NCBI GenBank assembly: GCA_029255685.2 | Contig: CM055314.2 | Location: 44,536,772 to 44,600,771 of the forward strand | Direction of reading: 5' to 3' | DNA from: Silene conica | Lineage: Eukaryota; Streptophyta; Magnoliopsida; Caryophyllales; Caryophyllaceae | Length of the DNA stretch: 64,000 nucleotides | Part shown: piece after piece, positions 51,044-62,893 of the stretch | How positions within the stretch are numbered: the stretch's first letter is position 1 | Layout: each line of letters starts with the position of its first letter | Notes under the pieces: model-generated | What the model saw: only the letters and a program-made list of their open reading frames with translations | Databases searched by the model: none | What the model was told of the DNA's origin: nothing | Program-made: the position numbers and the translations under genes

Positions 51044-52214
51044 TGATGCGGATCTCTAGCTTAGATGGATCCTCCTTAAGAATATTAGTGCAGCGGAATT
51101 ACACTTCTTAAGATAGATAACAAACTCGTTAGTAACTTCGATGAAATAACACAATTAATGAACGAACGATGAATGATGAATGGTGATGAACGATGAACAA
51201 TGATGATGAACGAACAAAGTGATGAACGAATGAACAAGGCTCGGAACAAGACTTGGACGATCGAACTTGTGATCAATGGATGATGGACGAAATCTTGATG
51301 ATCAATGGATGATGGCTTGTAGATGGATAGATGATGTAACTTCAACCTTCTCTCGCAAAAGATGGAATTAGCTAACACCCTGCAAATCAACCTCGCAAAG
51401 TCGATCCCAAAAACTAAGCTCGCAAACTTAATTAATGTCACTCAAAAGCTCACACAGAAACTTTATGATCTTTATTGATAATTCAACTTCAAAATTCGAT
51501 GTTAAAAACGAAAGAAACGGCTGCCTTATATAGGACTTACAACCGTGTAATCCTACTAGAATTAAGGTAAGAATACCTTAATTACCTATTAGGAAACCCT
51601 AATCCTACTTAAGCTCAAACAAAGTGTTCGACTAGGACTTAAGACTCCTAAACCTAATATTATTAAGACTCCTAGTCCTAACATATTTAAGAATCCTTTA
51701 ACAACTAGGATTCCTTATCCTACTAGAACTATGAATCCTATAACAATTAGGACTCCTATTTCTACTAGAATTGTGAAACCTACTTCTCCTAGGACTCCTA
51801 CTTAACTTAGGATTTATGAATCCTATTACAATTAGGAAACCTAATACATATTCTACTAAGACTAGGAAACATAACTTCCTAATCTTATTTTATTATTAAC
51901 TAATTAAAATAAACAAAACAACAATAAAACCCTAATGGCCGAAACCCTAGCCGTGACCTTGCCCTTGGGCGCGCGTCCCTAGGTCTTCGTGCCCTAGCTC
52001 CTCTTCCTTGGAAGCTTCATACACACCTTCCTTCACATAGCCTTTAGGAAGTATCATCCAAGGATGTTCCAAAGTCTTCCGGAACCTTCTAGAATGTTCT
52101 TTTATTCCTTGTAAAGCTAATTTGAATAGTCTTACGGATCCATAATCGAACCCGTTTGGTGTGAATCTTGACTTTGACTTATCTTTAGGAAAGTTTGAGC
52201 ATGCACCCGCATCA
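51044..52214 (-). repeat. 5' LTR of the young gag-only element
   Basis: About 1171 bp, near-identical partner of 47631-48804; abuts the (TA)n tract at 52215. Confidence 0.92.
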
Positions 52215-52277
52215 TATATTATATACATGTATGTATATATACATATACTGTATACATGTACATATACATATATATAC

Positions 52278-52326
<49 letters not shown>

Positions 52327-52327
52327 C

Positions 52328-52392
<65 letters not shown>

Positions 52393-52393
52393 C

Positions 52394-52452
<59 letters not shown>
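52215..52452. repeat. (TA)n/(TACATA)n tract before B2
   Basis: Continuation of the microsatellite that was split by the gag-only element; translated frames are artefacts. Confidence 0.95.
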
Positions 52453-52984
52453 GAGGCCGGATCACGTGAGGCCGCCTCTTACGGTGAGGCCACCGAACCT
52501 CACGCATCCATAACCTGTTTCGGCCAAATTCACGTTTGCTAATGCTGTTGGGCCGACTTCCCTTGCGAATTATTCAATGTGGGCTGAAAATTAGGGTCAA
52601 ACCAAATCTTGTCATTTGGGCCAAAAAAACTTTCTCTCACTAAAAATATTAAAAACATAATTAAACCCAACCCTCTCTCTCTTCCAACCTACAAAACTCT
52701 TTACGACAAAAAAAAAAACCTCAAATTCAACGCAAAATCGATTTGGTACTCCGATTGTGCGTAAATTCCATCAAAGCAACATACAAATTCAATTCAATTG
52801 ATTTTGGAAGAAGATTAAGACTAATTTTCAGGTAATTTGATAATTTGATTCTTCGAATTTTCAACGATTGTTCGAATTTCATGCGATTGTTCGAATTTGA
52901 TCAATTTTTCTCACGATTTTCTTTACCTCTCGAGTTCATACTACTTAAGACATTATTTTCGATTATTTTGCAGCTCTAATAGCA

Positions 52985-55900
52985 ATGGAGAATCTAGATA
53001 TCACCACGGTTGATGATAATATTACTATTGAATCAGGTATGTCGTTTTTTGTCGTTTACATTATTGTTTTCTGATTCAATTTCTGCTCAATTTTGTTGAA
53101 TATATGGATCGCTTTTTGTATTTCGTGAATGTAGGACCTTATTTTGTGAATGTAGGACCTATTGAAGTTTATGACTATTGTATTGTGATTATAAAAAGGC
53201 TGAAACTAGGGGCTTATTTTGTGAATATAGGACTTAATTCAAGTTTATGAATATTGTGAAACTAGAAGCTTAAACTGTGAAACTATAAGCTTACATTGTG
53301 AAACCTGATTAAAAAAGGTTGATTTAGTTTAGCTTTCTTATATTGTGAATCCTAGGCAAAATAAACTGTGAAACTAGAAGCTGATATTGTGAAACCATGC
53401 TTATTAAAAAGTCTGATTTTGTTTAGTCTTTTTATATTGTGAAACTAAATGCTTAATATGTGAAACTAGATGCTTAATCTGTGAAACTCGAGGCTTAATC
53501 TGTGAAACTAGATGCTTAATCTGTGAAACTTACATTGTGAAACCTGATAAAAAAAAAGGCTGATTTAGTTTATATGTTTTGACTTTATATAGGTACTGAT
53601 TCCATTTTCAACACCAACGGAGAGGTTTCTACAATATTAACAGCACAATCCACACCTACAGTACCGGTTGGTACGCCTATTACTTTGGTGAATCACACAC
53701 CGGGTGGTAGTGAGGAATGGATTGTCAGAGTTGCAGAAGATATTACACCTACTGTTGGGAAGTTATTTTTAGATCTACAGTCGGCAATGACATTCTATCA
53801 AGTGTATGCTACTGCTTGTGGTTTTGAAGCTAGGAAATCTATAACGAAGAGGTTTCGTGATGGTAATATTCGAACTAAAGCCATGGTTTGTAATCGTGAA
53901 GGCCATAATAAGAGGAAGGGAAGACCTCTTGAAACTGTTGCAAGTGAAACTGGTTCTGAAACTGGTTCAAATATTGGAAAAAGTGCAAAACCAAAAACTG
54001 GTGTGAAGGGAAGTGAAGGAGATGAGGCTGAAAGTTCAAATAAGCAAGCATTTACAAGAACAACCAAAATTAGAAGGTGGGGTTGTCGTGCAATGGTCAA
54101 ATACAAGTTCCATTATAACAAGTACATCGTTGAACAATTTCATGAGGGTCACAATCACCCAGTGACCTTTGTAAAGAATAGGGAATTTGATAAACTTGCA
54201 GCAAATATGAATGAATTTCATAAGCAAATGATTGTCCAGAATTCAAGAGTTAATGTTGGGGCTAGCTTAACATACCAGCTATGCAAAGAGCAAGTCGAAG
54301 GGTTCGAAAATGTGGGGGCTTCCCTTTCACAATTCAAGAATTTCCAACGGGATTTGAAATGTTTCATTAAGAGTAAGGATGGAGACATGTTTATCTCACG
54401 TTTGGAAACCCTCCGTGACACAAAAGGGTTAGAATTTGTGTATGAAATCGATTCTGAGAAAGCTTTGACAAGGATTTTTTGGACAGATGCTGAGGCAAAG
54501 AGATGTTACTCAGTGTTTGGTGATGCAATTTCATTCGATCCAACCTATGGCACTAACAAATATAACATGATATTCACCCCTTTCACTGGCATTGACCATC
54601 ATAAAAAGTCAATAACATTTGCATGCGCTCTTTTAGATCATGAAGACGATGAAACATTTATCTGGGCGTTTCAGCAATTTCTGAAATCAATGGGTGGAAA
54701 AGAACCTAATTACATTATCACTGACCAAGATGCAGGAATAAAAAAGGCGTTCCCTGGTATGTTTTTATATCGTGCAATTTTTCTAGTTTTCTTAACTTGT
54801 GAAACTTGAAGCTGAAGATGCAAAAACTATGAAACTACATGCTTATGAAGTGAAACTAGATATTTATACTGTGAATCTGGAAGGCCATATTGTGAAACCT
54901 GTTGAAAAATCAGCCTGATTTTTTGAATTCTTAACTTGTGAAACTAGAAGCTTAGGCAGTGAAACTAGATCCTTATTTTGTGAAACTAGATGGCTATATT
55001 GTGAAACCTGTTGATAAAAGATCCTGATTTTTTGAGTTCATAACTTGTGAAACTAAAAGCTTAACTTGTGAAACTGGATTCGTATTCTGTGAAACTACAA
55101 GTCTATATTTGTGAAACCTGTTGATAAATGAGGATGATTTTTTTGAGTAATCTTATTTTGTTACATGCAGTTGTGTTCAAAACAGCAAGACATCGGTTTT
55201 GCATGTGGCACATTATGAAAAAAGTAACAGACAAGGTTGGGAGCACAATTTGCAAAGACACTGAATTCTTATCACGTCTGAACAATGTTGTTTGGAGCAA
55301 TGATATGGAACCTGAGGAATTTGAGGAGAATTGGGTTAAGGTCATCACAGAATTCTCGTTAGAGGATAATATATGGTTGAGTGGAAAGTTTGCTGAAAGA
55401 CACAAATGGATACCAGCGTATTTCAGAAATGTTCCGATGGGTAACATTTTAAGAACCACACAGAGATCAGAGAGTGCTAATAGTTTTTTTAAAAGATTTG
55501 AGAATAAATATGGGACCTTGGTTGAGTTTTGGATGAGGTTTGAGAGTGCCATCGACCAACAAAGGCATGCTCTAAAACTTCTTGAAGCACAGAGTGATAA
55601 TTCAATGCCTGAAACCTTATATCGTTCAAACTGGGAAGCCCATGGAGCGAGAGTATATACACATGAAGTCTTCTATGACTTTCAAAATGAGGTTAAGGGC
55701 TCGATAAATGGGTGTAGTGTGGGTGGATACACCCCACCAGATCCTGTAACTAACTCTGAGATTTTGATAGTTGAAGACGCGATCAAGAAAAAGAGCTACG
55801 CAGTTGAGTACAATAAAGGAACAATGGACGTGAGATGTTCCTGTAAACTATTTGAACGGAGAGGTATTCTATGTTATCACATCATTTGGGTTTGCTCGGG

Positions 55901-56798
55901 TAAAACTAAGGAAATACCTGAGAAATACATTTTGGGTAGGTGGAGTAAGAATGCACTTAGAAACCCTATTTATGATTCGAATGGAAATCTTTTGGACAAC
56001 TACAATCCTACTAGTAGCCCGAAATTTGGAATGTCTCGGTTGTGGTCTGAAATTTATGCAACTGTGGGGATCCTCAAAAGAAAAAAAGAGTCTGATGTGA
56101 GAGAATTTGCTAAGCTTGTAAAAGAATTCCGAGAGAAGTTGGAGCCAAACCCAAAGGCTTTGACAAAAGAACAAGAATTGGAAATCCTTCTAAACTGCAA
56201 GGCTCCAAAAGAAGGAAAGGTCTTACCACCTAAGTTCTCTAAGAACAAGGGTAGCGGGAAGCGGCTGGTCAGTAGCAAAAATAAGGCAATCATAAAAGCA
56301 AAAAAACCAAAAAGGTTGTGTGCTAATTGTAAACGAATGTCACACCATGATAAAAGAAATTGTCCATATGATTTTGAAGAGCATCCTCCTGAGAATCAAG
56401 TATGTATTATTCCTTTAGTTGATTTTTTTTTTTATTCATGTTTATTATACTGTGAAACTAGGGGCTTATACTGTGAAACTAGGGGCTTATACTGTGAAAC
56501 TAAGGGCTTATACTGTGAAACCTGTTGATAAAGGGCTGATTTTAGGTTGTTTATAATATTGTGAATCCTAGGCCTTAAACTGTGAAACTAGGGGCTTATA
56601 TTGTGAAACTAGGGGCTTATATTGTTGATTTTAATTTTAAGTATAATTTTTATTACTTAAGCAATGCAAGTTACGTCTCAAAAGTATTTATTTTAATGTT
56701 TCATTTTCTTTCAGGGAGATACAACAGAAGAAGAAGAAGAAAAAGAAGAAGAAGAAGAAGAAGAAGAAGAAGAAGATGAGGAAGACGAAGATGTATAG
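52985..56798 (+). CDS. FAR1-like MULE transposase, four coding exons, 842 aa
   Basis: Exons 52985-53036, 53593-54756, 55171-56399 and 56715-56798; all introns are GT-AG, phases agree and the total (2529 bp) is a whole number of codons with no internal stop. Protein: short variable N-terminus; TPGGSEEW block (53-60); FAR1 zinc DNA-binding domain (about 85-208, ending QFHEGHNHPV); MULE transposase core with Asp in FDPTYGTNKYN (333) and ITDQDAGI (395), and the RSESANSFFKRF helix near 506 as a likely source of the third acidic residue; SWIM finger with Cys 628, 630, 640 and His 642; zinc knuckle CANCKRMSHHDKRNC (789-803); acidic Glu-rich tail (819-841) in its own exon. It should cut and paste B-family elements. 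Host FAR1/FHY3 regulators share this architecture, but the position inside terminal motifs argues for a transposase. Confidence 0.85.
53037..53592 (+). repeat. TGTGAAAC array in intron 1 of the B2 transposase
   Basis: Repeats of TGTGAAACTAGATGCTTAAT and close variants at about 20-bp spacing; same place as the AGTTATTGTA array in the C1 gene. Confidence 0.85.
54757..55170 (+). repeat. TGTGAAAC array in intron 2 of the B2 transposase
   Basis: Eighteen or so variants such as TTGTGAAACTAGAAGCTTA between a GTATGT donor and a TTACATGCAG acceptor. Confidence 0.85.
56400..56714 (+). repeat. TGTGAAAC array in intron 3 of the B2 transposase
   Basis: Tandem ACTGTGAAACTAGGGGCTTAT units, 20 bp each, between donor CAA/GTATGT and acceptor TTTCTTTCAG. 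Confidence 0.85.
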
Positions 56799-56839
56799 TT
56801 TTCTTTATATTTGGGTCCGTGATGCGGGGAAGTAGTTTA

Positions 56840-57085
56840 GGTTTTATAGACTGTGAAACTAGGGGCTTATACTGTGAAATTAGGGGCTTATACTGTGAAA
56901 CTAGGGGCTTAGTTTCACAGATTACATGCTTAGTTTCACAATATAGGCTTCTAGATTCACAGAAGAAGACCTGACATTCACAGAAGAATAAGTTTTCTTA
57001 TATTGTGAAACCTGTTGTCATAAATTGTGAAACTAAAAGCTTTACTTGTGAAACTAGAAGCAGTTTTTATTGAAATATCTGTCAT
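56840..57085. repeat. TGTGAAAC array in the B2 3' region, with orientation change
   Basis: Forward 20-bp units up to about 56910, then AGTTTCACA units on the other strand to about 56980, then forward again. Confidence 0.85.
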
Positions 57086-57201
57086 AAATACCTGTTGTCA
57101 TAAATTACCATTACGTGCATGAAAAATCCCCCAGCTATGACCATCCAAGGTGATTGATCACTACCATCTCAAGATAGCGACAAGAGACGGCTGATCCGAT
57201 T

Positions 57202-57576
57202 ATGGATAGGGCATTCATTCAAGAAATTAAAACAAGATCAAAGGGGCAATTTTTATTAGCTATAGTTATATTATGGTTAGTATTTTGCCTATTAAAGATT
57301 CGTTGGTTCTTGAGACCTTGGGCTAATACAAGAAAATCAAGAAACCAATTAAGTCCAAGAGAAGAAGTGCGTAAGAAGGCTCGGACCATGATCCGAGGGT
57401 GGCACGGACACGGCCTGATCATGTCCAGGGGTGTGCTCGGGCGCGGGCGTGTTTCTGCTCGGTCATCATTAAGGATGGCTCGGCCATCTTGGTTTCCTAA
57501 CAAGATTTGGAGTATATTTAATTTCTTTGTTATTTTTATTAAGTTAGTTATTAAAGTTTGTTATTTAGTTTGTTAG
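57202..57576 (+). CDS. Possible small membrane protein frame in the E LTR (copy 2)
   Basis: 124 codons from ATG 57202, with hydrophobic LLAIVILWLVFCLL, then RWFLRPWAN and WSIFNFFVIFIKLVI. Start, LRPWAN and C-terminal block are shared with the frame at 9101-9475 in a diverged copy. No known family; may be chance. Confidence 0.25.
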   Translation: MDRAFIQEIKTRSKGQFLLAIVILWLVFCLLKIRWFLRPWANTRKSRNQLSPREEVRKKARTMIRGWHGHGLIMSRGVLGRGRVSARSSLRMARPSWFPNKIWSIFNFFVIFIKLVIKVCYLVC

Positions 57577-57806
57577 GATAATTACTAGTTTGTTACAAGT
57601 TGTTACAAATTAGTTATTATCTTATTAGTTTATTTATCCTAGGATTATTAGGGTTAGTTATTTAATTCTTTTAATTCTTAGGATAGATTTTTATTTTAAT
57701 AAGGATTATATTTGATCCATTTAGATAGATTTTAGGACTCCTATTCAAAGACGGATTCAAGAATCCGAGTCATAGGAGGCGTGTGATTTGGGGCGTGTGA
57801 CCTTAC

Positions 57807-57814
57807 TATAAATA
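57807..57814 (+). promoter_or_regulatory. TATA box of the E LTR
   Basis: TATAAATA in CTTACTATAAATAGGCACA, about 50 bp before an AATAAA; the usual LTR promoter arrangement. Confidence 0.55.
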
Positions 57815-58229
57815 GGCACATAATCCTCTCTTGTGAGACAGTTTATCATTCAATCAATAAAAATTTACAAGTTTTCTTTTTAAGGCATTCTTAAAGAAAT
57901 CTCAAGGACTCATCGAGTGTTGATCCGAACCGTTGATACTTGTCGCGTTTCAAGTGTTAGCACGATTTACAAACTATAGGTCTAGGGAGTAAATCACCAT
58001 TGGGTGTCCTATAGGTCTAGGGCAAACAAATATCCTTCTACCTTGGGGATTCACCTCAAGACCGTCACAACCACAAAAACAATCACAATAACCACCACCA
58101 CCGACGGACCACCATCTCGCCGCCATCACTACCACCACCGTTCATCACCATCATTCATCCATAATTCAAGATTCGTCCAAGATTGTTCTTTATTTGTCCT
58201 AATTCGTTATTTCTTTCAAGATTATGAAA

Positions 58230-59041
58230 TGAACCAAGGAAACCTATCTACTACCTAAGTCAAGTCCAAGCTCTATTTCGTCCAAGGGGCTGCCCTAAGT
58301 CACTTTTTAGACCTACCAACTACATATCCTAAGTGGTGGGACATTTCTTATGTTATGCATCTTATTTTATGTTAAGAAGGCAAAACAAATTTGATGTCAA
58401 GGTGAATAAGGGCCACGGCTAGCATGTGAGCAAGGGTCCTTGTTTCCCTCTTTTGGTTAGACATCTTAAGAAAGCAAAAGGAAGCAAGTGCCAAGAATGG
58501 AAGGTCAACAAGGCTGTTTTATGCATCAGAAAAGGGCTGCAAAAGAGGACTGAAAATCTGATTTGTGTAAGATAAAGCAAGGCAATGTCACTTTCAATGT
58601 AAGAGCAGCCTGTTTTGCTCAGTTTTTTGCTCCAAAACAGCCGTTACATAGGCCTTGTACTTAGCTTATTTCTGAAAACTTTTGTGCACCACAAGATTAA
58701 CATGTACTGTAGGGTGTGGATTGGTTTGCTTGGCCTATAAAAGCATCCATTCTAACACTCACAAATCAGATTTGATTGAGTTATAAAAACCAGAAACTTT
58801 TCTAAGTTTTCTAAACTACATTGCTTAGTGCTTGTAGAGACCATTTGCTTAGTGCTTTGGTTTGTTACCTTACTTTGCTTAGTGCTTGAAAGGTAATTAG
58901 CTCTTAGTTAATGGCTGTGTGCTTGACTAAATTCATATCCCAACCAAAAACATCAACAAAATCGACATTCAAAACCCTCTAAAACTTTCTGATTTCGACT
59001 CAAAATATGACTACGTACTAAATCTAACTAGTTTTAGTTCA
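58230..59041 (+). repeat. 5' LTR of the CRM-like gypsy element
   Basis: 812 bp, TGAACCAAGG ... TAGTTCA. Matches 63464-64000. Contains the TATA box at 58736. Confidence 0.88.
58736..58743 (+). promoter_or_regulatory. LTR promoter TATA box
   Basis: TATAAAAG after GGTTTGCTTGGCC; the same sequence recurs in the 3' LTR at 63971. Confidence 0.65.
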
Positions 59042-59042
59042 A

Positions 59043-59060
59043 TTGGTTATCAGAGCTTAG
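59043..59060 (+). other. Primer binding site of the CRM-like element
   Basis: TTGGTTATCAGAGCTTAGG directly after the LTR, initiator-Met tRNA type with one extra T. Confidence 0.7.
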
Positions 59061-59117
59061 GTTTTTTCTTTGTGAGGATACATCCCTAGCTACATTAAAA
59101 AAACACAAAAAACAACC

Positions 59118-60638
59118 ATGAGTGAAGAGAGAATAGCTGGTATGGAGACTAAGTTGGAGACTCTACATGAGGAAGTTCAAGTCATGATGGAGGCCATGAA
59201 CACCATAATGGCTAACATCCCTACTCCAAGGAGAGGAGCACAACCAAACCGTGGAAGGGGCAGGGGGCGTGGCTTTGTGGGGGCTGGAAGAGGAGTTCAC
59301 GAGGAGGAAGAGGAGGCCAACTCAGATTCCGAGGAGTCCACCATAGAAGCTCACCATGGAGGCCTCAACAAAGATGTCAAGGTAGAACTTCCTGAATTTC
59401 TTGGTAATTTAAATCCCGAGGACCTCTTAGATTGGCTTAGAAGTGTTGAGAGAGTCTTTGAATTTAAAGGATATTCTGATTCTAAGGCTTTTAAAGTTGC
59501 TATCCTTAAGTTCAAAGGCTATGCCTCTCTTTGGTATGAGAACATGAAAAACCAAAGGAGAAGGGAGGGTAAAGAAACCATTAAGTCATGGACTAAATTG
59601 AAAAAGAAACTTAAGGAAAAGTTTGTACTAAGAGACTACACCCAAGACATGTTTGTTAAACTCACCACCCTTAAACAAGACCAACAACCACTTGAGACTT
59701 ACCTTAGGGAGTTTGAACAACTCACTTTACAATTTGAAATGAATGAGAAACCCGAACAGAAAATTGCTAGGTTTGTTGAGGGCCTAGATTACCACATTGC
59801 TAGTAGAGTCAAAATGCAACAATTATGGTCCTTTGATGAAGCCGTGAACTTGGCTATGAGAGTGGAAAAGATGGGTAAGGGTCGAACCAATGCTACACAA
59901 AAACAGCCACAAAAACAACCTACACCTAAGCCTCCTTTTGGAACCAAAACCAATGGACCACCCACACAAAATCGAACCACCACCTTTGACAAAAAATCAG
60001 AAACTAATACCACACAAAAACAGCCCATTCCCCTCAAAAGATGCTACCAATGTCAAGGCTATGGCCATTTTGCAAACGATTGTGCTTCCAAAAGAGCCCT
60101 TAGCACATTTGAAGTAGTCCATTGGGGTGAAGATGAGATCCTTGTGTGTGATGATATGGAGGAAGTGTCGGAGGAAGTAGAGGATGAGGTGGTGATGCCG
60201 GATGCGGGGCTTAGCCTTGTCACATGGAGAGTGATGCACACCCAACCACAACCCTTAGAAATGGACCAAAGACAACATATCTTTCGTTCTAGATGCACCA
60301 TCAAAGATAGGGTTTGTAATGTGATCATAGATGGAGGGAGTTGTACCAATGTGGCCTCAAGTACCCTTGTTGAAAAACTATCTTTAACCACCCAAGAACA
60401 CCCTAGTCCTTACAAATTGAGGTGGCTCAACAAAGGGGCAGAAGTTAGAGTGGATAAGCAATGTGTTTACCCTTCTCAATTGGCAAGAACTACAATGATG
60501 AGGTCCTTTGTGATGTGTTGCCTATGGATGCTTGTCATTTGTTGCTTGGGAGGCCATGGGAGTTTGATAGAGATTCTGTCCATCATGGGAGGGATAACAC
60601 TTACTCTTTCAAGTTTGGTTCAAGGAAAGTCATACTAA
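59118..60638 (+). CDS. gag-protease of the CRM-like gypsy element
   Basis: Starts at ATG 59118. Coiled N-terminus ([19 protein letters not shown]), RG-rich stretch ([10 protein letters not shown]), gag core with [48 protein letters not shown] and [13 protein letters not shown], zinc knuckle [14 protein letters not shown], then aspartic protease [18 protein letters not shown]. From about 60465 the frame is out of register with pol and the last 55-60 codons to 60638 are spurious. Strong similarity to the gag at 48945-51005. Roles: capsid, nucleocapsid and processing protease. Confidence 0.88.
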   Translation: MSEERIAGMETKLETLHEEVQVMMEAMNTIMANIPTPRRGAQPNRGRGRGRGFVGAGRGVHEEEEEANSDSEESTIEAHHGGLNKDVKVELPEFLGNLNPEDLLDWLRSVERVFEFKGYSDSKAFKVAILKFKGYASLWYENMKNQRRREGKETIKSWTKLKKKLKEKFVLRDYTQDMFVKLTTLKQDQQPLETYLREFEQLTLQFEMNEKPEQKIARFVEGLDYHIASRVKMQQLWSFDEAVNLAMRVEKMGKGRTNATQKQPQKQPTPKPPFGTKTNGPPTQNRTTTFDKKSETNTTQKQPIPLKRCYQCQGYGHFANDCASKRALSTFEVVHWGEDEILVCDDMEEVSEEVEDEVVMPDAGLSLVTWRVMHTQPQPLEMDQRQHIFRSRCTIKDRVCNVIIDGGSCTNVASSTLVEKLSLTTQEHPSPYKLRWLNKGAEVRVDKQCVYPSQLARTTMMRSFVMCCLWMLVICCLGGHGSLIEILSIMGGITLTLSSLVQGKSY

Positions 60639-62893
60639 CACCCCTACCACCATCCATCAAAAGCACAACACCACCATCCATGCTTGAAGCCTCAAGAGAA
60701 GTCCTATTGATTAATGAGGCCGAGATGTTGCAAGAGCTAAAAGGGGAGGATGATGTGTACCTCCTAGTGACCAAAACAGGCCGTGGGGAAGGAGAAGAGG
60801 GGCTGTCCATAGAGGTTCAAAACTTGCTTAAGGTTTATGAAGATGTGTTCCCTAGTGAGCTTCCTAGTGGCCTACCTCCATATAGAGGCATTGAACACCA
60901 AATTGATCTTATTCCGGGAGCCACATTACCAAACAAGGCAGCCTATAGGAGTGACCCAAAGGCCACACAAGAGCTACAACAACAAATTAGTGAACTCATA
61001 AGCAAGGGTTTCGTGAGAGAGTCCCTTAGTCCTTGTGCGGTTCCGGCCTTGCTTGTGCCAAAGAAAGATGGTTCATGGAGGATGCGTACGGATAGTAGGG
61101 CCATCAACAACATCACCACCAAGTATAGGTTCCCTATACCTAGGCTTGATGACATTTTGGATGAGCTAAGTGGAGCTAAGTTGTTCTCTAAGGTTGATCT
61201 AAGGCAAGGGTACCACCAAGTGAGGATCAAGGAGGGTGACGAGTGGAAAACAGCCTTCAAGACTAAGCATGGGTTGTATGAGTGGCTTGTGATGCCATTT
61301 GGTCTTTCTAATGCACCTAGCACCTTCATGAGGCTCATGACCGAGGTGCTTAGGCCACACTTGGGGAAGTTTGTAGTTGTGTACTTTGATGACATACTCA
61401 TCTATAGTCCATCCGAGGAGGAACACCTTAAGCACCTCCAAATCTTGTTTGAAACACTTAGGGGGCACAAGTTGTATGGGAAGCTAGAGAAGTGCTCTTT
61501 TATGCAAAGGGAAGTTCAATTCTTGGGGTTCATCATTTCTGACCGTGGCATTTTGGTTGATCAAGAGAAGATAAAAGCCATTGAGTCTTGGCCTATACCT
61601 AAGAACATAACGGAGGTGAGGAGTTTCCATGGCTTAGCATCCTTCTATAGGAGGTTCATCAAAGATTTTAGCACCATCATGGCTCCCATAACCGAGTGTA
61701 TGAAGAAGGGGGAGTTCAAATGGACACCAAGGGCAGAAACTTCTTTCAATGATGTCAAGAACAAGCTATGTGAGTCTCCTATTCTTTCCTTACCCAATTT
61801 CGAAAAGTTGTTTGAGGTTGAGTGTGATGCAAGTGGTGTTGGCATTGGGGCTGTCCTAGTACAAGAACACAAGCCCATAGCATACTTTAGTGAGAAGTTG
61901 AGTGGTGCTAAGCTCAATTATTCAACCTATGACAAAGAGTTTTATGCCATCATTAGAACCTTAAACCATTGGAGTCACTACCTTAAACCAAAGCCTTTTG
62001 TGTTACATTCTGACCATGAGGCCCTCAAATACATCAATGGGCAACATAAGTTAAACCATAGGCATGCTAAGTGGGTAGAGTTCCTCCAATCCTTTAACTT
62101 TTCAAGCAAGTACATTGAGGGTAAGAACAATGTGGTCGCGGATGCTTTGTCTAGGAGGTCACTCATGTTGAGTTACATGGAGCAAAGGGTGCTTGGGTTT
62201 GAGTATATGAAGGAGCTTTATCATGAAGTTGTAGACTTTAAAGAGGAGTGGGAGTTGCTCAATGAGGGGCGTGGGAAGGAAGGAGGCAAGTATTGGCTTC
62301 AAGAGGGGTTCTTGTTCTTGAGGAACCGATTGTGCATACCAAAGAGTCCCTATAGAAACTTGCTTGTGAAGGAGGTACACTCCAATGGGCTGGCCGGCCA
62401 TTTTGGCATACAAAAGACCTATGACATCCTCCAAGAGCAATTGTATTGGCCTAAGATGCTTGGGGATGTGCAAGATGTGATCAAGAGGTGTGCTCCTTGT
62501 CAACATTCGAAGGCTCATTTCAAAACAGCCCCCTATACACCCTTACCCGTTCCAAACAAGCCATGGGAGGACCTAAGTATGGATTTCATTGTTGCACTAC
62601 CAAGAACTCAAAGAGGAAAGGATTCTATCATGGTGGTTGTGGATCGTTTTAGCAAGATGGCTCACTTCATTGCTTGCAAGAAAACAGAAGATGCTAGTAG
62701 TGTTGCCGAGCTATACTTCAAGGAGATTGTCAAGTTACATGGTATACCAAGGTCCATTGTGTCGGATAGGGATACTAAGTTCGTAAGTCACTTTGGAGGA
62801 CCCTATGGAAGCTACTCAATACTAGGCTCTTGTTTAGTACCTCTCATCATCCTCAAACCGATGGGCAAACCGAGGTTACTAACAAGACTCTAG
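60461..62893 (+). CDS. RT, RNase H and integrase (N-terminal part) of the CRM-like element
   Basis: True pol sequence from about 60470 (protease end: [13 protein letters not shown]) to about 62793. [55 protein letters not shown] and catalytic [11 protein letters not shown]. RNase [48 protein letters not shown]. Integrase: [12 protein letters not shown]...CAPCQHSK zinc finger, [39 protein letters not shown] one-base deletion just after this last motif shifts the frame; the remaining 30 or so codons to 62893 are spurious. The ATG at 60461 is only the first in this frame, because the domain is translated from gag. Confidence 0.88.
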   Translation: MCLPFSIGKNYNDEVLCDVLPMDACHLLLGRPWEFDRDSVHHGRDNTYSFKFGSRKVILTPLPPSIKSTTPPSMLEASREVLLINEAEMLQELKGEDDVYLLVTKTGRGEGEEGLSIEVQNLLKVYEDVFPSELPSGLPPYRGIEHQIDLIPGATLPNKAAYRSDPKATQELQQQISELISKGFVRESLSPCAVPALLVPKKDGSWRMRTDSRAINNITTKYRFPIPRLDDILDELSGAKLFSKVDLRQGYHQVRIKEGDEWKTAFKTKHGLYEWLVMPFGLSNAPSTFMRLMTEVLRPHLGKFVVVYFDDILIYSPSEEEHLKHLQILFETLRGHKLYGKLEKCSFMQREVQFLGFIISDRGILVDQEKIKAIESWPIPKNITEVRSFHGLASFYRRFIKDFSTIMAPITECMKKGEFKWTPRAETSFNDVKNKLCESPILSLPNFEKLFEVECDASGVGIGAVLVQEHKPIAYFSEKLSGAKLNYSTYDKEFYAIIRTLNHWSHYLKPKPFVLHSDHEALKYINGQHKLNHRHAKWVEFLQSFNFSSKYIEGKNNVVADALSRRSLMLSYMEQRVLGFEYMKELYHEVVDFKEEWELLNEGRGKEGGKYWLQEGFLFLRNRLCIPKSPYRNLLVKEVHSNGLAGHFGIQKTYDILQEQLYWPKMLGDVQDVIKRCAPCQHSKAHFKTAPYTPLPVPNKPWEDLSMDFIVALPRTQRGKDSIMVVVDRFSKMAHFIACKKTEDASSVAELYFKEIVKLHGIPRSIVSDRDTKFVSHFGGPYGSYSILGSCLVPLIILKPMGKPRLLTRL

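Larger units (their letters stand above)
47631..52214 (-). mobile_element. Young gag-only Ty3/gypsy element in a TA microsatellite
   Basis: Minus strand. LTRs 51044-52214 (5') and 47631-48804 (3'), nearly identical: by eye one 3-bp indel and one substitution. Target duplication TATAT within (TA)n. PBS TGGTATCAGAGC at 51029-51040. One long gag-protease frame and no RT or integrase. The gag is clearly related to that of the full gypsy element at 58230, so a relative of that type could supply its enzymes (inference). Confidence 0.92.
52453..57191 (+). mobile_element. Candidate autonomous TA-flanked FAR1/MULE element B2
   Basis: Left terminus at 52453 next to (TA)n: GAGGCCGGATCACGTGAG, then ACGGTGAGGCCACCGAACC, as in B1. 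It is followed by a 5' leader with an intron (acceptor TTTTGCAG at about 52973), a four-exon transposase gene, and a 3' region of TGTGAAAC repeats that change orientation near 56910. An E-family LTR starts at 57192 and is itself interrupted by a gypsy element that runs off the window, so the right terminus of B2 should lie beyond base 64000. No right terminus is visible here. Confidence 0.78.
57192..58229 (+). mobile_element. E-family LTR (5' part), interrupted by the gypsy element
   Basis: Starts TGATCCGATTATGG, the same start as the copy at 8442-9491 (minus). Has a TATA box (TATAAATA, 57807-57814), a leader with AATAAA at about 57860 and a paired TATAGGTCTAGGG repeat (57976 and 58010). Ends abruptly at 58229 where the gypsy LTR begins, so its remainder should resume after the gypsy element beyond the window. 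Whether it is solo or part of a full element cannot be told. Confidence 0.65.

Noticed and set aside
52985..56798. Host FAR1/FHY3 transcription factor gene
   Set aside because: The gene is enclosed by a terminal motif shared with B1 and (TA)n, and its introns are family repeat arrays; a transposase is more likely, although a domesticated gene cannot be excluded without synteny.
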